DNA of 64,000 nucleotides, taken from contig CM073592.1 of assembly GCA_037074705.1 (NCBI GenBank), positions 56,843,129-56,907,128 on the forward strand, given 5' to 3'. The notes under the pieces are model-generated. The model was not told the origin of the DNA and ran no database searches. It saw only the letters and a program-made list of their open reading frames with translations. The stretch is from Zhengitettix transpicula (taxonomy: Eukaryota; Arthropoda; Insecta; Orthoptera; Tetrigidae). The position numbers were made by a program, and so were the translations under genes. Positions 1 through 12,340 of the stretch are shown piece by piece (positions within the stretch are counted from its first letter, which is position 1; each line of letters starts with the position of its first letter).

Positions 1-600
1 TCTGGTGTTTTTTTTTGTACTGTCACAATCGCTCACTTTTAATTTTCCATATCATTTCATTGAACATATCTCCAAATTTTGTTTTGTATTCTCCTAATGA
101 GAGATCAAGTTCAACTACTTTATTAATTATTGTTTTACAATAGAACCCATATTGAATCACGCATCAATCGGCACGGATTTTTAATGTATGCTTTCGAACT
201 AATCTTGAATCAACCGTGTTGTTGTTTGGAGACTTAACAATCCTCTATTTCAGATTGAATGACTAATTCACTAGGCCTTCCACAATTACCCTGCCGTACC
301 GATAGTTCACATTATTGGCACATAAATGCAATGAGGAATTAATTTCTAAATAAAAATTGGACTGAATCCCATACATTACTACACAACGGTATTCAAACTT
401 TTTAATTACAATATATGAATATGCATTCTGGATACTACAGCTAAGTAATTGAAAATATGTCAAAATAGGTCACAGTGAGAAGAAAAGAATATGGCTAATT
501 GATCTGCATTCGAAAGGAATATTGAAACTAAGTCAACAGTATATTAAAATAGTAAAAGTGTGAGAAACGATACAATTAATTTACGAGACAAAAAATGGAC
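1..600. other. AT-rich background, nothing recognised
   Basis: No open frame with protein-like composition, no RNA gene and no clear repeat was recognised here. The sequence is AT-rich with scattered homopolymer runs. Confidence 0.5.
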
Positions 601-617
601 ATTAATATGAAAATATA

Positions 618-690
618 AGAGGAGTTCCCGGGTTCGATTTCCGGTTTGGACGACATTTTTCATCTTGATACTTTAATTTAATTTAATTTT
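618..690 (+). mobile_element. tRNA-derived SINE fragment (3' half)
   Basis: A pol III B-box-like motif (GGTTCGATTT at 631-640) is followed by a short tail matching, with mismatches, the tail after the B box of the element near 49035 (both run through a cgacattttt/cgagatttt stretch to a catcttgat/catcctgat motif). No A box is visible upstream, so this looks like a 5'-truncated copy. It could also be a chance B box, but the shared tail argues for a common family. Confidence 0.5.
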
Positions 691-843
691 ATGGACTCTA
701 TGGCTTGTACTTCTGAATATTTAATATTCTCAATACTTTACCACCGCTAATTTGAAAATTTTCTCAATATTGCACGGAGAGTTGTAAAAATGAATGTGTT
801 GCTTGTTATTACATATTATATATTCATATAATAAATAAAATTG

Positions 844-1185
844 TCTGGTACTTTGTGCGTTTACATGCGTGTATGTTCCACATACAAATTTACATGCGTG
901 GAGAAGTTTTGACCAAATTTTGAACACGAATATCACCCCAGGGGGTTAAAACGGCCGACTTTTTCGTCGAAAGAAAATTTTTTGGTGTCAATGAGATAGG
1001 TAGCGCTCCTACGGATATTTTTCTGTATAATTTTAATCCCTTTCGACATGGAAGGGAAGCAACTTTAGGGATGGGGAGTTACACAAAAATAACGCAAAAA
1101 CAACTGAGATTGGAGTCAAATCCGGGGTTATGTATGTCACTGAGTTTAATTATGACCACCCGGGAAAAGCCCGGCACCCAGATAG
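844..1185 (+). mobile_element. Non-autonomous Helitron-like element, family 2
   Basis: The right end carries a CCGGG-aaaag-CCCGG hairpin (about 1160-1175), then a short spacer and GATAG followed by T. This fits a Helitron 3' end (hairpin, then CTRR before a host T) with a changed terminal base. The proposed left end begins TC, but the preceding base is not the usual A. An internal stretch aligns with 28574-28858 at several blocks. No Rep/helicase coding is present, so the copy is non-autonomous. Confidence 0.5.
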
Positions 1186-1332
1186 TTTTTTATAAAGCAA
1201 TGTTTACAACATTTTTGGACAACATTTATTTATTAGTATAATCTTAAGTCAGGAAAGTTGAGGCAAAAAAGAAAACAGTTGATAAAATATACTTAAGTGT
1301 CTGTATTAAATTAAAATTAATAAAAAGATAAA

Positions 1333-1500
1333 CAGACAAAATTAAGTGATAAATTAAATTCCATACAACGGTTCCTGCAATCTATAAGATTTCGTCAAGC
1401 GTGCTTTGTGCGGAGTATCGTTGCTACTACTCTTTTGATTTTTGGTCACCTGATGAAAGAAACAAATTTCAGAAAGATTGTGTGGTTTTTAATTTATTAC
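1333..1500. repeat. Degenerate foldback repeat, CCACACAACGTTTC family
   Basis: The left part (cagacaaaa, aagtgataaatt, catacaacggttcc) matches the left arm of the foldback at 48143-48302. The right part around 1470-1500 (gattgtgtggttttt, aatttatta) resembles its opposing arm. Arms are eroded. This is probably a decayed MITE-like copy. Confidence 0.4.
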
Positions 1501-1899
1501 TAAATTATTGGCGATTCATTCCTATTTTGCTTAAAGGTAACTGCTAGAGAACTAAGTTTCCATTTCTTGTCCAAATCCGTACTGATTTCTTATTATTTTC
1601 TGATGCAAACTTCGAGGGAGTCTGAGTGATTTCTCTTTTAATTTTGGTACGAATAGCAGGAACAGATTACAGGAGAAAATGAAGTGTGTCCGAACAGAGG
1701 GGAAGAGCTTAGTGAGGGTAGCTGGAGTGGAACCCTATCTATCAGTGACCTTGAAGCGTCTGTCCAATTACCATTATTTTTGTATTTATGGAATTCTGGT
1801 CTCTATGTAATCTCTAATCTGTTTCCGAGAAAATCACTCTGGTGCCTGATACTTCGAAGAAAAGTAATCGGTGAATTTCGCGTTGGAGCCCGCCTGTCC

Positions 1900-2600
1900 G
1901 GTTTTTTGCAAAGCCTCGTTATGACGACTAAAAGAAAAAGCGGAAAAGCGGGAGGGGGCGGCTCCACGTTTGAGAACAGAGCCGCGGCTCCAGGAAAAGG
2001 GGTTCTTATGCGAGGTGCGCGAACAAAACACCGCTACTCCAACTGTCTTTCACGACACACTTAATGTCTGTCCGTAATGCGCTTCATTGTTAAGTAATGA
2101 AAAGGGTCTGGCGCAAGGGAGGGCGCCGAGGAAAAGGAGAAAAAGAGAACCGAATCGGAACCGAATAGAGAAAAATCTTTTACATTTACTTGAGAAAATA
2201 TCTCATTGAGAATTTGAATGGGAAAGGATGGAGTTGGACGTGGTGAAGAGGGAAAGGCGGGGCAGAGTGGCGCAACACAAACATGTATTAGAGGTGAAGA
2301 GCGGTCCGGTGCGGAGAATTGGAAATGACGTCTTTATGTTAATGTAGTTCCGCGGGCGGCCGCACAATGGCGCGGCTGCTAACTGCTAGTCGCCATTATG
2401 CAAACAAAAGTTGCAGTTCTGGCAGGCCTCCGTTGTTCGGCACGGCCACGCCAGCTGTTTTCCACCATTGCCGAAGTTTATCGTTAAAGTTGCGTCCGAG
2501 TCACAATCCGTCGCCAAGTTGCCACGCAGGAAACTACAACTGCGAGTACAATCTCGCAGAGAATCACTACATGTGCAATCTCCTCCAAGGATTCTTGGTT
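1900..2600. promoter_or_regulatory. GC-rich island, candidate regulatory element
   Basis: The base composition departs sharply from the AT-rich flanks. The block has GC-rich stretches near 1940-2000 and 2340-2460, a SOX-core ACAATG at 2364-2369 and an octamer-like ATGCAAAC near 2398-2405. Short open frames overlap on both strands, and none looks like protein. I read it as noncoding regulatory DNA, but an unrecognised exon is possible. Confidence 0.35.
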
Positions 2601-2639
2601 TAGTACAGTATAAATCTTTTCTAACCTCATAATATCCAA

Positions 2640-4107
2640 CTACTCACCTCCAATGTTTTCAAAATTTTACAGTCTTCCACTATTCATCTCCTTCTACAAC
2701 ACACTACATACTATTTAAGTAAATGTTATTGGTTCAATCCAGCAAAATAATCATGTTTAGCATTTTATTTGTTTATTCTTCGGTTCCGTTATTTTCCATC
2801 GTACACATATTCGGTACCCATGGGAATTACAAATATCTATGAGAAATCAATAGTCCAGGCTAGACACAGTATTCTGTCTATTATATTTTCTCCTATCATG
2901 CTGTGTGTTTCTGCTGTACTGATCTCAGCACAACATATTTATAAGCATGAGACTTGAATGAAAAATATTCTTTTTCCAGTTTTTTATCATATAACTTTTT
3001 TTTTCATTGAAGAGTAAATCTGGTATATTTTGTTACACTTTCTTTTTAATTAAAATGCACGTCCTTCTTCAGAAATATGGACTCGGCTTCCTGTTAGACA
3101 ACCGCACAGGATTCTCCCCTTACGAATTCTGTTCTACATATTTTCATTCTGTAAAATTAGCATAATATTCTGGGTTCTTCTGTTTCACTTTATTTCAGAA
3201 GATTGTTAGTCAACCCGGCACTATATATCGTACTATTGTAAGGGTTACGCACTCAAAATTCGAGATTTGAAATAAATCTACTTTTATTGCCATTCTTTTT
3301 TTTTTTTTAAAAAAAAACTTGCAACACTTAATTGAAAGAAATAAGTGATTTTTACATCAAGACTAGAGTATAATATTTCAATCTGTCATAGTGAATTTAA
3401 CTTTACCCTTCATAATTTAGAAATGTCAAAATTCGTAAAATGTAGCATTGCCTTCTTTCGGAGGAACACAAATAAACATGTTCATAATTTCATAAATCAT
3501 TCCCTGTAACGAGCTGAAAAGCATAGACTTATTGTGTAATGAGTTAAGTATTTCGAAATGAAATTATAGGCTTGTAATTACCTTCTAAAAGATATACAAC
3601 ATGCAAGCAATGGTAAAAATGTAAAAAATATGCTAGAAACATAGCCAAAAACTCTTTTTGCTTAATTAATGGGTTGTTTTTCAGTACAAAGATTACTTAG
3701 TAACTAATTTTCTAGTCACGAGTGCTAACTAAAATCTTAATTGATATATAAATATAGTTTTAAGAAACTTACAAATATAGCAAAAAGACAACGAGAGTTC
3801 GGAACATTGTATTACGGATTAAAAATGTGTGATTTCGAGAAGTTTTGATATTTAAAATATTAAACTTAGTCGATTCGGTAATAACTTTAATTTAATATTT
3901 TATTTCTAATTTTTATTCAATATTCTGACATATTTAAATAGTTACCACTGTAATTAATATAAATTCAATTATGATATAACATTATATTATAAATATATCA
4001 ATATATTATATATTTTAATATATAATTTAATAGTAAAAATCAGATAAGTTAATATATAATTAATGTATAAAATTTTGTGATTTGAGAAATTCTTTCTTAA
4101 ATATGTA
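2640..4107. other. AT-rich stretch, nothing recognised
   Basis: Only homopolymer runs (a T run followed by an A run near 3297-3317) and low-complexity AT sequence around 3940-4080 stand out. No gene or mobile-element end was found. Confidence 0.5.
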
Positions 4108-4134
4108 ATTTATATATATATATATATATATATA
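4108..4134. repeat. (TA)n microsatellite
   Basis: An uninterrupted alternating TA tract inside a wider AT-rich region. Confidence 0.9.
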
Positions 4135-6060
4135 CTTCTTGTATTTCATCAAAAAAAGACTAATGGAGTCAATAAAGTAAACTAAATGCAAAGTTGAGGT
4201 GTATTTAATTCAGAACAAAAAATTTGGGTTCGGGTCTGAGCGCGTAAATGTGGAAATTTTCCGAGAAATTTGCAGTGTGGTTTCGGTTGAATTTAGTGGT
4301 CGAATTATTTAGAACCATATTTTTTATTCAACAATTATTATTTTGAAATTATATGAAAATTATGGTGTTCGGAGACGATGTAAAAATAAGTCTAGAAAAT
4401 TAAATATATTGTTGTACTGCATATTTCATTTTATGATTTATTTTCTTTGGTTTGATTTGTATTTTTGTTTGTTCTGGTTTTTTTCCACATTGGGATACAA
4501 TATTCCATTCGAACTACGATTGAGAAGAATAATTTTTTATCAGAGATGCGACTGCGGAATAACGGTTAATTTTAATTATTTAGAAATTCTACGGATCGTT
4601 TGTATTATTTTGTACGGCACGTGAATTCATAGGGGAGAATATTTAAAATCTTTCCATTTTTTTCGGGGTTCTATGAGCCTTTCTTAAGGCGTTCAAACAT
4701 TGTGTATTGCGGGTAGTCATCGCTACCCAGATCATAAAAGCTATACGATTTACTTCATCTGACTGTGCCATCGGAAAAGATACGAATCTGGGGTTATTAT
4801 TAATTTTCATGTATCGTTGAATAAAAGATTTATGTATTTCCTGCACTGTAATTGTAAAATTGTCGGTGTTTTTTAAATCCCTAATTAAAAAATTATATCT
4901 CTATTTAAAATTAGCAGATGGCGAGATAGTGATTAAAGTTGAATAGAAATTTGTACCGGATAATAGATTATGAGAATTTTAACCCAAGCTTTTGATTAAT
5001 AGAATACAAAGTCTGAGTGTTAATTCTGAATGAACGCCCAATTTACTTCCAGGTTTGTCTGAGGTCGAATGAAACCGATAAGCCATAGCTGACAAAAATT
5101 ATATAAAGATGTGATTATACCATGCATCCCATTCCACAGTGACGGTCATCTATTATTTCTAAGAAAATTTATTTCTCACGAGAAAAGTTTAACGCAATGT
5201 ATTTTCTGTGTCGGATTAAGGGAAAAATTTGGGTCTCCATCAAAAAGTTTTGTTAGATATAATTTGGTCAATAGCATTCATGCAATATTCTTATTATATT
5301 TCCTTTCCATGTCTAGAACTAAAGAAAATTGAAGATTCAAAACGATAATTGTAACCAATAAATTTCTAGTTTACTCTTCACTGGCAATTATTCTCTCTAT
5401 ATATTAAAAGTATGAAGTAACGGGTCTTTATCTTCGTTGCTCATAAAGGAAGCACGTAAAGTGAAATCTGTAATGAAGACGTTAATTTTTCGACGTTCTG
5501 TGAGAAAATTGCATCGCTTGTTTGTTGTTCGCCGACGTGTGGTCATTAATTTATCCTCCAAAAGCGATTTCTCTATCGCTGTAATTAGGTTCACAATAAT
5601 ACAGACATTTTATACCACATGAGACTGGCAAAAAAAAATTAAATTTGGATGACATTATGCAGTCTGTATATTAAATTAAATCATATTTTGTGAAACAGAT
5701 TATCATTAAATGGGAAATAAAATTTATTATTTTTAACTTCTATCTGAAATCTTTCACCGAAGGAGGAAAAAAATACAGCTAGAATTCTATCATAATTAAT
5801 GTATGCAATTCTGGTCCATCCCAATTTTCAATTGACACAAGTTTGCTTTACTACAGTGGAATATCTTTTCAATCATAATTTCTTCTCCGAAAACTTAATC
5901 AATTCCATTGGGCTTTATCTGAAGCAAAATTTACAAGCTATTTCTCCTCTTACTGGAACTTAGATTTATTTATAATTATAAATTACTGAAGTAAGCAAGT
6001 AAGAGAACGTTTAAAAAGGAACGATTATTTCCTGCAAATAATATTAATTTTACGGTAGTT
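4135..6060. other. AT-rich stretch, nothing recognised
   Basis: Short open frames (for example 4343-4624 on the plus strand) have low-complexity, F/I/Y/L-rich translations typical of AT-rich noncoding DNA. No repeat match within the window was noticed. Confidence 0.45.
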
Positions 6061-6182
6061 GCTAATTGTAGGCTGTGACGTACAGCGAGTTCTGATTGGT
6101 CAGCTCCTTACTGTTTTTCAGTCTTCTTACGGCGTTGAACTTCAAATGGTGAGGGAGAAATAGGCCAACAACTTCCACTGGG

Positions 6183-6214
6183 TATAAATGAAAGCGGAAT
6201 ATTAGTTAATTCAG
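6183..6214 (+). promoter_or_regulatory. Possible core promoter: TATA box plus initiator-like TCAG
   Basis: TATAAA at 6183-6188 is followed about 30 bases later by TCAG at 6211-6214, close to the arthropod TATA-to-initiator spacing. It lies just upstream of the GC-rich block 6270-7240. No matching open frame follows, and such pairs occur by chance in AT-rich DNA. Confidence 0.22.
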
Positions 6215-6269
6215 GAGGTGAAAAAAATAAAAATAAAGCGTGTCTTAAAATCACGACTGTCTGCGTCGG

Positions 6270-7240
6270 AACCGTGGTAAACACTCATCAGCAATTTGAG
6301 GAATCGAAGACTTGGCACATCTCTCCTGCGTCGAGCCAAACAGCTTGGGAACCATTAGGGCGTGAAAGTCTGCGGCGCGTGTGGGGGCGGGGGTGTGGAT
6401 TTAAGCGCCCCCCGCGGGGAAGTCAGGTCGCCTCGCCACGCGACAAGCGCTCCACCTGTCTGGAGCTCGGCCGCCTCGCCTCAACCAGTCCCTTTACATG
6501 CAGCAGTAGTCTGATGCTGCATTGTCCTTCTGCAGAATTGCGCAAGATCCGCCGTTGTAATGCCTGGACCTCTCTCGCTCTGAATAGAAGCCTCACAAAG
6601 CGCTATACATTTGAGAACAATAATCCCAGCCCTCCTCCGCGCTTTCCGCTCTCCACCTCCTTTCTCCTTTACGACGGGCAAAGAAAAGAGTTAGTTCTGA
6701 TACACAGAGAGAGGCCCCCGCCCCTCCTCACAACCCCCTCCTCTCTAACCTCCTTTCCTTTTGTCCATTTTATTCATATGCTAACTCTAGCCGCTCATTA
6801 CAATGGAAACTTGTATTGTCCTCGTGTAGAGTGTAAGATAGCTGGCTGCCGCTGTGTACGGCGGCGCGGCTCTTCTATACTTGTTTTATAACTCCGGCAA
6901 GATCGGAGGCTGGCCATTGTTCTGGTCTAGTCGGGCGACGCGTCACAATGTTGATACTGCGCCGCCTGATGGACCCTGTTATTGTTGCTACACATCAATA
7001 GACACGTCCTCATTGTCACGCCGGGCTCTTTTATAGGTGCGCGCTGGCCCCTCCCGCCCACACAATGGCCATTGTCTGCTTTCTTTGGTGCACCTGTCTT
7101 TGTTAACATTCGGACCTAGACATCCATCAAGAGACGATGTGATTATTTGAGGAAACGGTAGCGGAGCGTCGTTTCCATCTATGCTCCGGCTGACCCAGAT
7201 ATTTGACGGGATTCGTTCCGATAACACCTAAGTTAAACTT
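6270..7240. promoter_or_regulatory. GC-rich island with clustered SOX-core motifs
   Basis: This GC-rich block includes a GGGGGCGGGGG KLF/SP-like tract near 6382 and C-rich pyrimidine runs near 6640-6760. CATTGT/ACAATG cores occur at 6520, 6800, 6915, 6945, 7011, 7062 and 7070, seven in under 1 kb. A 205-codon open frame (6274-6891, plus) covers the first part. Its translation is rich in R, P and S, has no recognisable domain, and is contested by other frames, so I do not call it a gene. A cis-regulatory element is the favoured reading. Confidence 0.4.
7062..7075. promoter_or_regulatory. Perfect 14-bp palindrome of two SOX cores
   Basis: ACAATGGCCATTGT is an exact palindrome made of two back-to-back ACAATGG half-sites. 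SOX proteins are known to bind ACAATG-type cores, and some bind paired inverted sites. Four further cores lie in the preceding 265 bases. Confidence 0.45.
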
Positions 7241-9515
7241 GTCGAACAAAAATAATTGTACATACCTACAGATTAAATTCAACTAATGAAAATAAAGCTA
7301 TGAAATTAATATACTATCTGCTGAACTTATAACTAATTAGTTCAACTAATAGTCATCATACTTCACAGGTGAAATGTGTCACGTAAATAACGATGGATAA
7401 AAAAATGCCGCTGCGATCTCACCCGAGCTCCTACGACATTTATCGATTGAATTAACTTATAAAATTAACTTATAAAATTTTATAATTATTATTATTTGGT
7501 AATAGTTTAATCAATACCATGATCTAATCCGCATTAGAAATTAGAATCAACTATAATTCATAGTAAATAAAGAAAGTAATTCATTAATTCCTCTAAACGC
7601 AAATATCAACCGCCTTATATTGTGAGCTGTACGGAATTGAATTATAATTCAGTAACTCATCCGTAGGTATTTACAATGTAATTATTAAAATTTTGTTGTT
7701 GCAAATAGGTTGTGGACTGACAGTTTACACGATGTGCGTGTAAACATAAATATTTCACTTTTGGAAATTTATCTTCTAATCTACATGTCAGTAATGTTTG
7801 CATATTTTTCGGGACTTATGTCACAATTCTGTTAACGTCCATTACATAATTGCGCGATTTTGGTACCGGTTCGTCCTGAATTATAAAAGTACTGCGTGTA
7901 TGGTTTATTGAGTTTACTTAAGGAATAATCGGGAATTTAATTTTGATAATTAATGGATATTGTAAAACTATTATTTTTAGAGTTTAGATAAAAGAATTTT
8001 TTTAACGTGAATTAGGAGGTAGCCAAATTTATTAACATCGTCGTGCTGTGTGCAGATAACGACAATTAAGGCGACAAGGAACATTGAATGTGGTAGAAAG
8101 GAACCAGGAAAGAGAAATAATTCGATTTAACTGGCCAGAGAATGAGAATATAAGAACTAAAGCAAAAGAATTGCATAAACTGAAAATAATAGGATAAATC
8201 AATAAAAACATAGCAGTATCTCAGCAGTTACAATACACAACAACCCAAACAAACCTGCTCCCTGTCTCCAGTCTATACAGCTTGAGAAATTAAGGGGTAT
8301 ACATTAATAAACAGCTTATCTTTATCTTTAGTAGACGACTTCGAGTTTTGTTTTCATTCTACTTACACTTTTCGTTATGTTTTCAAACAGAGTTGGATAA
8401 AAGTGAAAGTGTTCCTTCTGGGTGATCCCGTTTTCTAACAATATATAACTAAAATAATTTAATAAGCAATTCAAGTATTTTAAAATAAAAGCATCGTCTC
8501 TCTTGTTTTCTCCAAGCTTTTATAGGATCACATTATGGTCGATTCATTCAAAATTTGAAGCTACCCCTTCAGAGAACTAATTTGGCTTACAAGACAAGTA
8601 GCTCCAATCGAAAAATGGTGGTCTAAGTCAAAGATACAAATCACTCTTGCAAGTGTCTTCATAACTAAATATTAAGGTTTTTTAATTATAATTATTTGAG
8701 TGCAATATAATTTGTGTTCACACCTGCCTTGCAGTTCGTGGATAGTTAGTCCCAACAACCTGCAGTCCTTCCCCTGAGAGGTAGCCTGTCCTCAACTCTC
8801 GCGAGTAGTCTGGAAAACTATTAAAGTTTGCCAAATTAGGACTTACTCCGTTTGTTAACAACAGCGATTCTAAGCTCTGTAGTTTTTATTCCACCATCTT
8901 TTTATGGTAAATAGTGAAGTGGTCACATAACACGAAAATATTGAATTGTCATGAAGGTATCATAGGCATAAACGATGCTTTGGTGCAAAATCACTGCTCA
9001 GCGGGGCATGGTATAAAATATTTCTCCAACCCAAATCCTTCAGACATGCGTATGAAGACTATAACACATCTATTCAGCCAATTTCTTCTATCAAACTGTT
9101 TTGCGACAAGAGAGAAACAAGCAATTACAATCGAATACACTATAATTGTTTAATCGCTTTAATGTGCCAACCCCAAGTAATGTTTGAGTTTTCATACAAG
9201 TATACATTCTAAAACCGCATTGAGCAATTAATGGTCAGTTTATTTTGTGATTTTCTTTGGCACGAAATAACTCGTGTCTTTAGTGCATTAGCATTTCCCA
9301 ACTGCTTGTTAAATTTAAATTACTATTTTTTATTTTATATATTTCCTTAATTTTACAACATTAAATGTAGCTTCTGACCAACAAAAATCAATTTATTTAA
9401 ATTATTCTGATAAAAAAAACGTTTAGCACCTATTTGAACCTTCTTCAAGAACTATGTAGTAAAATAAGTGAAACTGGAAATTATAATCCTTCTCTCAGTC
9501 TGGGTAAGAAAAGAA
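7241..9515. other. AT-rich stretch, nothing firmly recognised
   Basis: No coding region was found. A purine-rich segment near 8040-8230 is slightly less AT-rich but has no visible open frame of interest or repeat partner in the window. Confidence 0.45.
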
Positions 9516-9594
9516 TTAGTTTCCATGGTTACAAAACATCAAACTTATTAATAACAACAACAGAAGTTTTATGTTCTGTAACCACGGAAACTAA
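9516..9594 (-). repeat. 79-nt hairpin, pre-miRNA-like or small foldback
   Basis: Arms 9516-9546 and 9564-9594 are 31 bases each, complementary at 28 positions, around a 17-base loop. Read on the minus strand, two of the three differences become G-U wobbles and one is a mismatch, so the minus-strand RNA would fold better than the plus. Pairing does not extend past the arms. Size and loop suit an animal miRNA precursor, but a small MITE would look the same. No mature miRNA was recognised. Confidence 0.4.
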
Positions 9595-10500
9595 ACACGT
9601 TTTCAGGTCTATGGTTAACGCGATGACAGAATATCAGATTTCCTTTCTGGAGCTTACAGGATTTAATATTTTCGTAATTGAGAATGTAATAATTATTTGT
9701 AAAATAAGTGTTTAATTAATATTTAAAACTTATAAAATTCTTTGTTTGTTGCATTAATTTATTTCTGAGAGATATCGCTACTTTTATTTATATTTAAATC
9801 ATAGATAATGACGCCCAGTGAGAATTTTAACTTATAATAAACGCTAATTAATTATGCTTCATCAAACACCAACCATTTGAGACAAATGATTATTTTTATT
9901 TCATTTTTGAATAAATGTGAAAAACACCAGCCTATAGGTCAGAAATTTATTATAAAATTTAAGAAATTATAATTTAACCAAAAACGTTTTATCCCTACTT
10001 TGTACCTTTATTTAAATTAAATTAGCTATCTAAAAATTAAGAAATGTTTTACAAACCATTATAATTTATAACTCAATTATGTAAAATTATAATGTATAGA
10101 ATATAACTTATAATTTATTAAATGAAAATTTAGATCAATATAAATTTCTAAAGAACAGTTTGCATACACGTTACCGTACTGATTCGTCGTGTTTGTTAAA
10201 TTATAATGTTTCAAATTTAATGTTATATGTTTTTATTAATAGGCTGGTGATTTTCACATTTATTTAAAAAGAAATCAGAATAATATAATTAATATTTTAT
10301 TTTGGTTCAAGGCCTGACATTAACGTTTTCCAACTACATGTAAGATTTTGTTTAAAATTCTTCATTTTATATCTGTTTTGAATTTTATATGACCAACAAT
10401 TTATTAAAAATAATTTCATGTTCATGTTGAATACAATTATGCCATTCCCAATCTGAAAAATGAAGTGTGAATGTGAATACGGTTATGTCTTTGAGTGACA
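9595..10500. other. AT-rich stretch, nothing recognised
   Basis: Very AT-rich sequence without open frames of interest, repeats with partners, or RNA-like motifs that I can see. Confidence 0.5.
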
Positions 10501-10559
10501 TGGTATTTCCTTAACAAATACGAAATTTAATATAGGTTATCGCTTCAAAAATCATAAAA

Positions 10560-11000
10560 AAACTCTCGAGTTCCATACTTATTTGAATGTCACGATACAG
10601 TCGTGACAAACATCGTGACAAAGTTTGAAACAAGTAAGCTTCAATCGATTGTCTTGCACGACGAGCTGCTTGTAATTCAATCACGGAGTCGCTCTCGTCC
10701 GTAATGGGAGTGTCAACTCCCCACAAGAGCTGCAACATGCAGCACTTGCATATGTTGACGCAACTAATCTACACCCTCCTTTCCAGTAACCCTATTCCAC
10801 TGCGCCATTAAGGGCGACCTTTATATAAGCCGAACACCCCTCACCAAGGACTCGTCACTGAACTTAATGCGAGTGGATTGTTTTCCACCCCTTGTTCAAC
10901 AATCACCCACTGAATGATGTCCCCAATATTGGTCGCTCAGCATAAATATTTCATTAGGCATAATGCCTCCTCCTCAACGTCAATACTCATACATAATACA
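10560..11000. promoter_or_regulatory. Mixed-composition island, candidate regulatory element
   Basis: A block of higher complexity between AT-rich flanks. It contains a CGTGACAA motif twice, with a reverse-oriented GTCACGA just before them (about 10588-10622). A TATATAAG box at 10822-10829 has an initiator-like TCACTG about 33 bases downstream (10855-10860). AATATT and ATAAATATTTCATTA stretches near 10926-10955 resemble homeodomain-type sites. No coding frame is convincing. Confidence 0.3.
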
Positions 11001-12340
11001 ACATATACGTGAATATTGCCGTCTACAGATGAGGGTGAATAGTCAAGAGTTAATTCCATTGAGGTAAACATTTTGGGATTTACTTTCTTCGTCCGGTAAG
11101 TAATGATTCATTTTGTGGAACGAAATTTTTGTCACGATTACTGTCACAATATCAGAGTAAACGAGAAAATTACTGTTTCATTCTAAAATTATATCTCGAG
11201 AAATTAGAAAACAGGACGTTTCTTGGAACCTCATCAGGCAAGACATTAATTATATAATATATAAATTAAAATCCAAAAGAATTCTTCATTTTCTTTATTA
11301 AATTTAAAATTCCATTCAGAGGTTAAAAAAAAACATATATAACGTAAAATGAGGAATTTTACAATCCATGGCAAGGACTGTCCCTCATGGAAATTATTTT
11401 TGCTAGTTTATTTATACTTAATGTCAGATATCGAAATGACACTTGATTCAGAATTCTCTAAAATCTTAATGATTTTTAAAAATCCCTATTCTTAATATTT
11501 TGATCGATTGCGTTATAGATATATATTTTAATAACTGACTAGGAATGAAAAAAAAATTAGAATTATTAATCAGTCATCGATTTGAGGCTCACGGTTTTCC
11601 AATAACTCTTATTTGGGTCACAATTTTTAGTTAATAACCAGCGGAATATAGTAAACCACTCGGACTCCGACTCCTTCAACCTCAAATAAAGGCGGTAAAT
11701 TTTCGTAGAGATCTATGAATATATTAACTGTGGATATGAGGGAAAATGTAAAATAAAGGCCAAAAGTAAATGTTGTTCTTTTAAAAGGGAACAACAAGAA
11801 ATGTCTCTGATTGTAGCTTATTATTTGTAGTTCCAATTTTGTTGTATGAATGGCGTGTAAGAATAGTTATTAAAATACTACAAAAACTTTAAAAATTCGA
11901 CAGCTTTTATTTAGTGAAAGCAACTTTGTCAAGAACATAAAATTACTGAGGAGCTTTCGTTCTTTCAGACGTATTTATCTGAGTCTTACACGTAAAAAAC
12001 ATCCGCGCTCTACCTCAACAACACTGACACTGTTTCAGGCTGAAGACTGGCATAAAGAGCACTATTTTTTTAGGTCACAATTTTCAACCATCTGCGAAAT
12101 ATAGTATACTATTATAACTGGTTGTGTTGTTGTTCAGGTATAGCGGGGCTGTTTTTACGTATAACACTCTAGTAAATATGTTCAAAACATCAAAAACTGC
12201 GGAGAAATTTTATATTCTTGACACGTGAAAGTTCTTTTCATTAAATAAAATTTTAGAATTTTTAAGGTTTATGTTTTACTTTAACATTTCTAGTCCTTTA
12301 ATGAAATAAGACGAGTATGAGGACTAAAAATATTATCATA
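11001..12340. other. AT-rich stretch with traces of an old dispersed repeat
   Basis: Two segments near 11620-11665 and 12075-12115 share a GTCACAATTTT motif followed by a gaatatagta/aaatatagta stretch, suggesting two very old copies of one repeat. Nothing else was recognised. Confidence 0.3.

Noticed and set aside
2390..2410. Composite SOX-octamer site (CATTATGCAAAC)
   Set aside because: The octamer-like part is fair but the SOX half is incomplete (CATT without GT), so it is noted only as a possible POU site.
6274..6891. 205-codon open frame, the longest in the window
   Set aside because: It lies in GC-rich DNA where stop codons are rare. The translation is low-complexity R/P/S/L without domain, and competing frames exist on the other strand.
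9434..9715. 93-codon frame overlapping the hairpin
   Set aside because: AT-rich translation without features; it covers both hairpin arms by chance.
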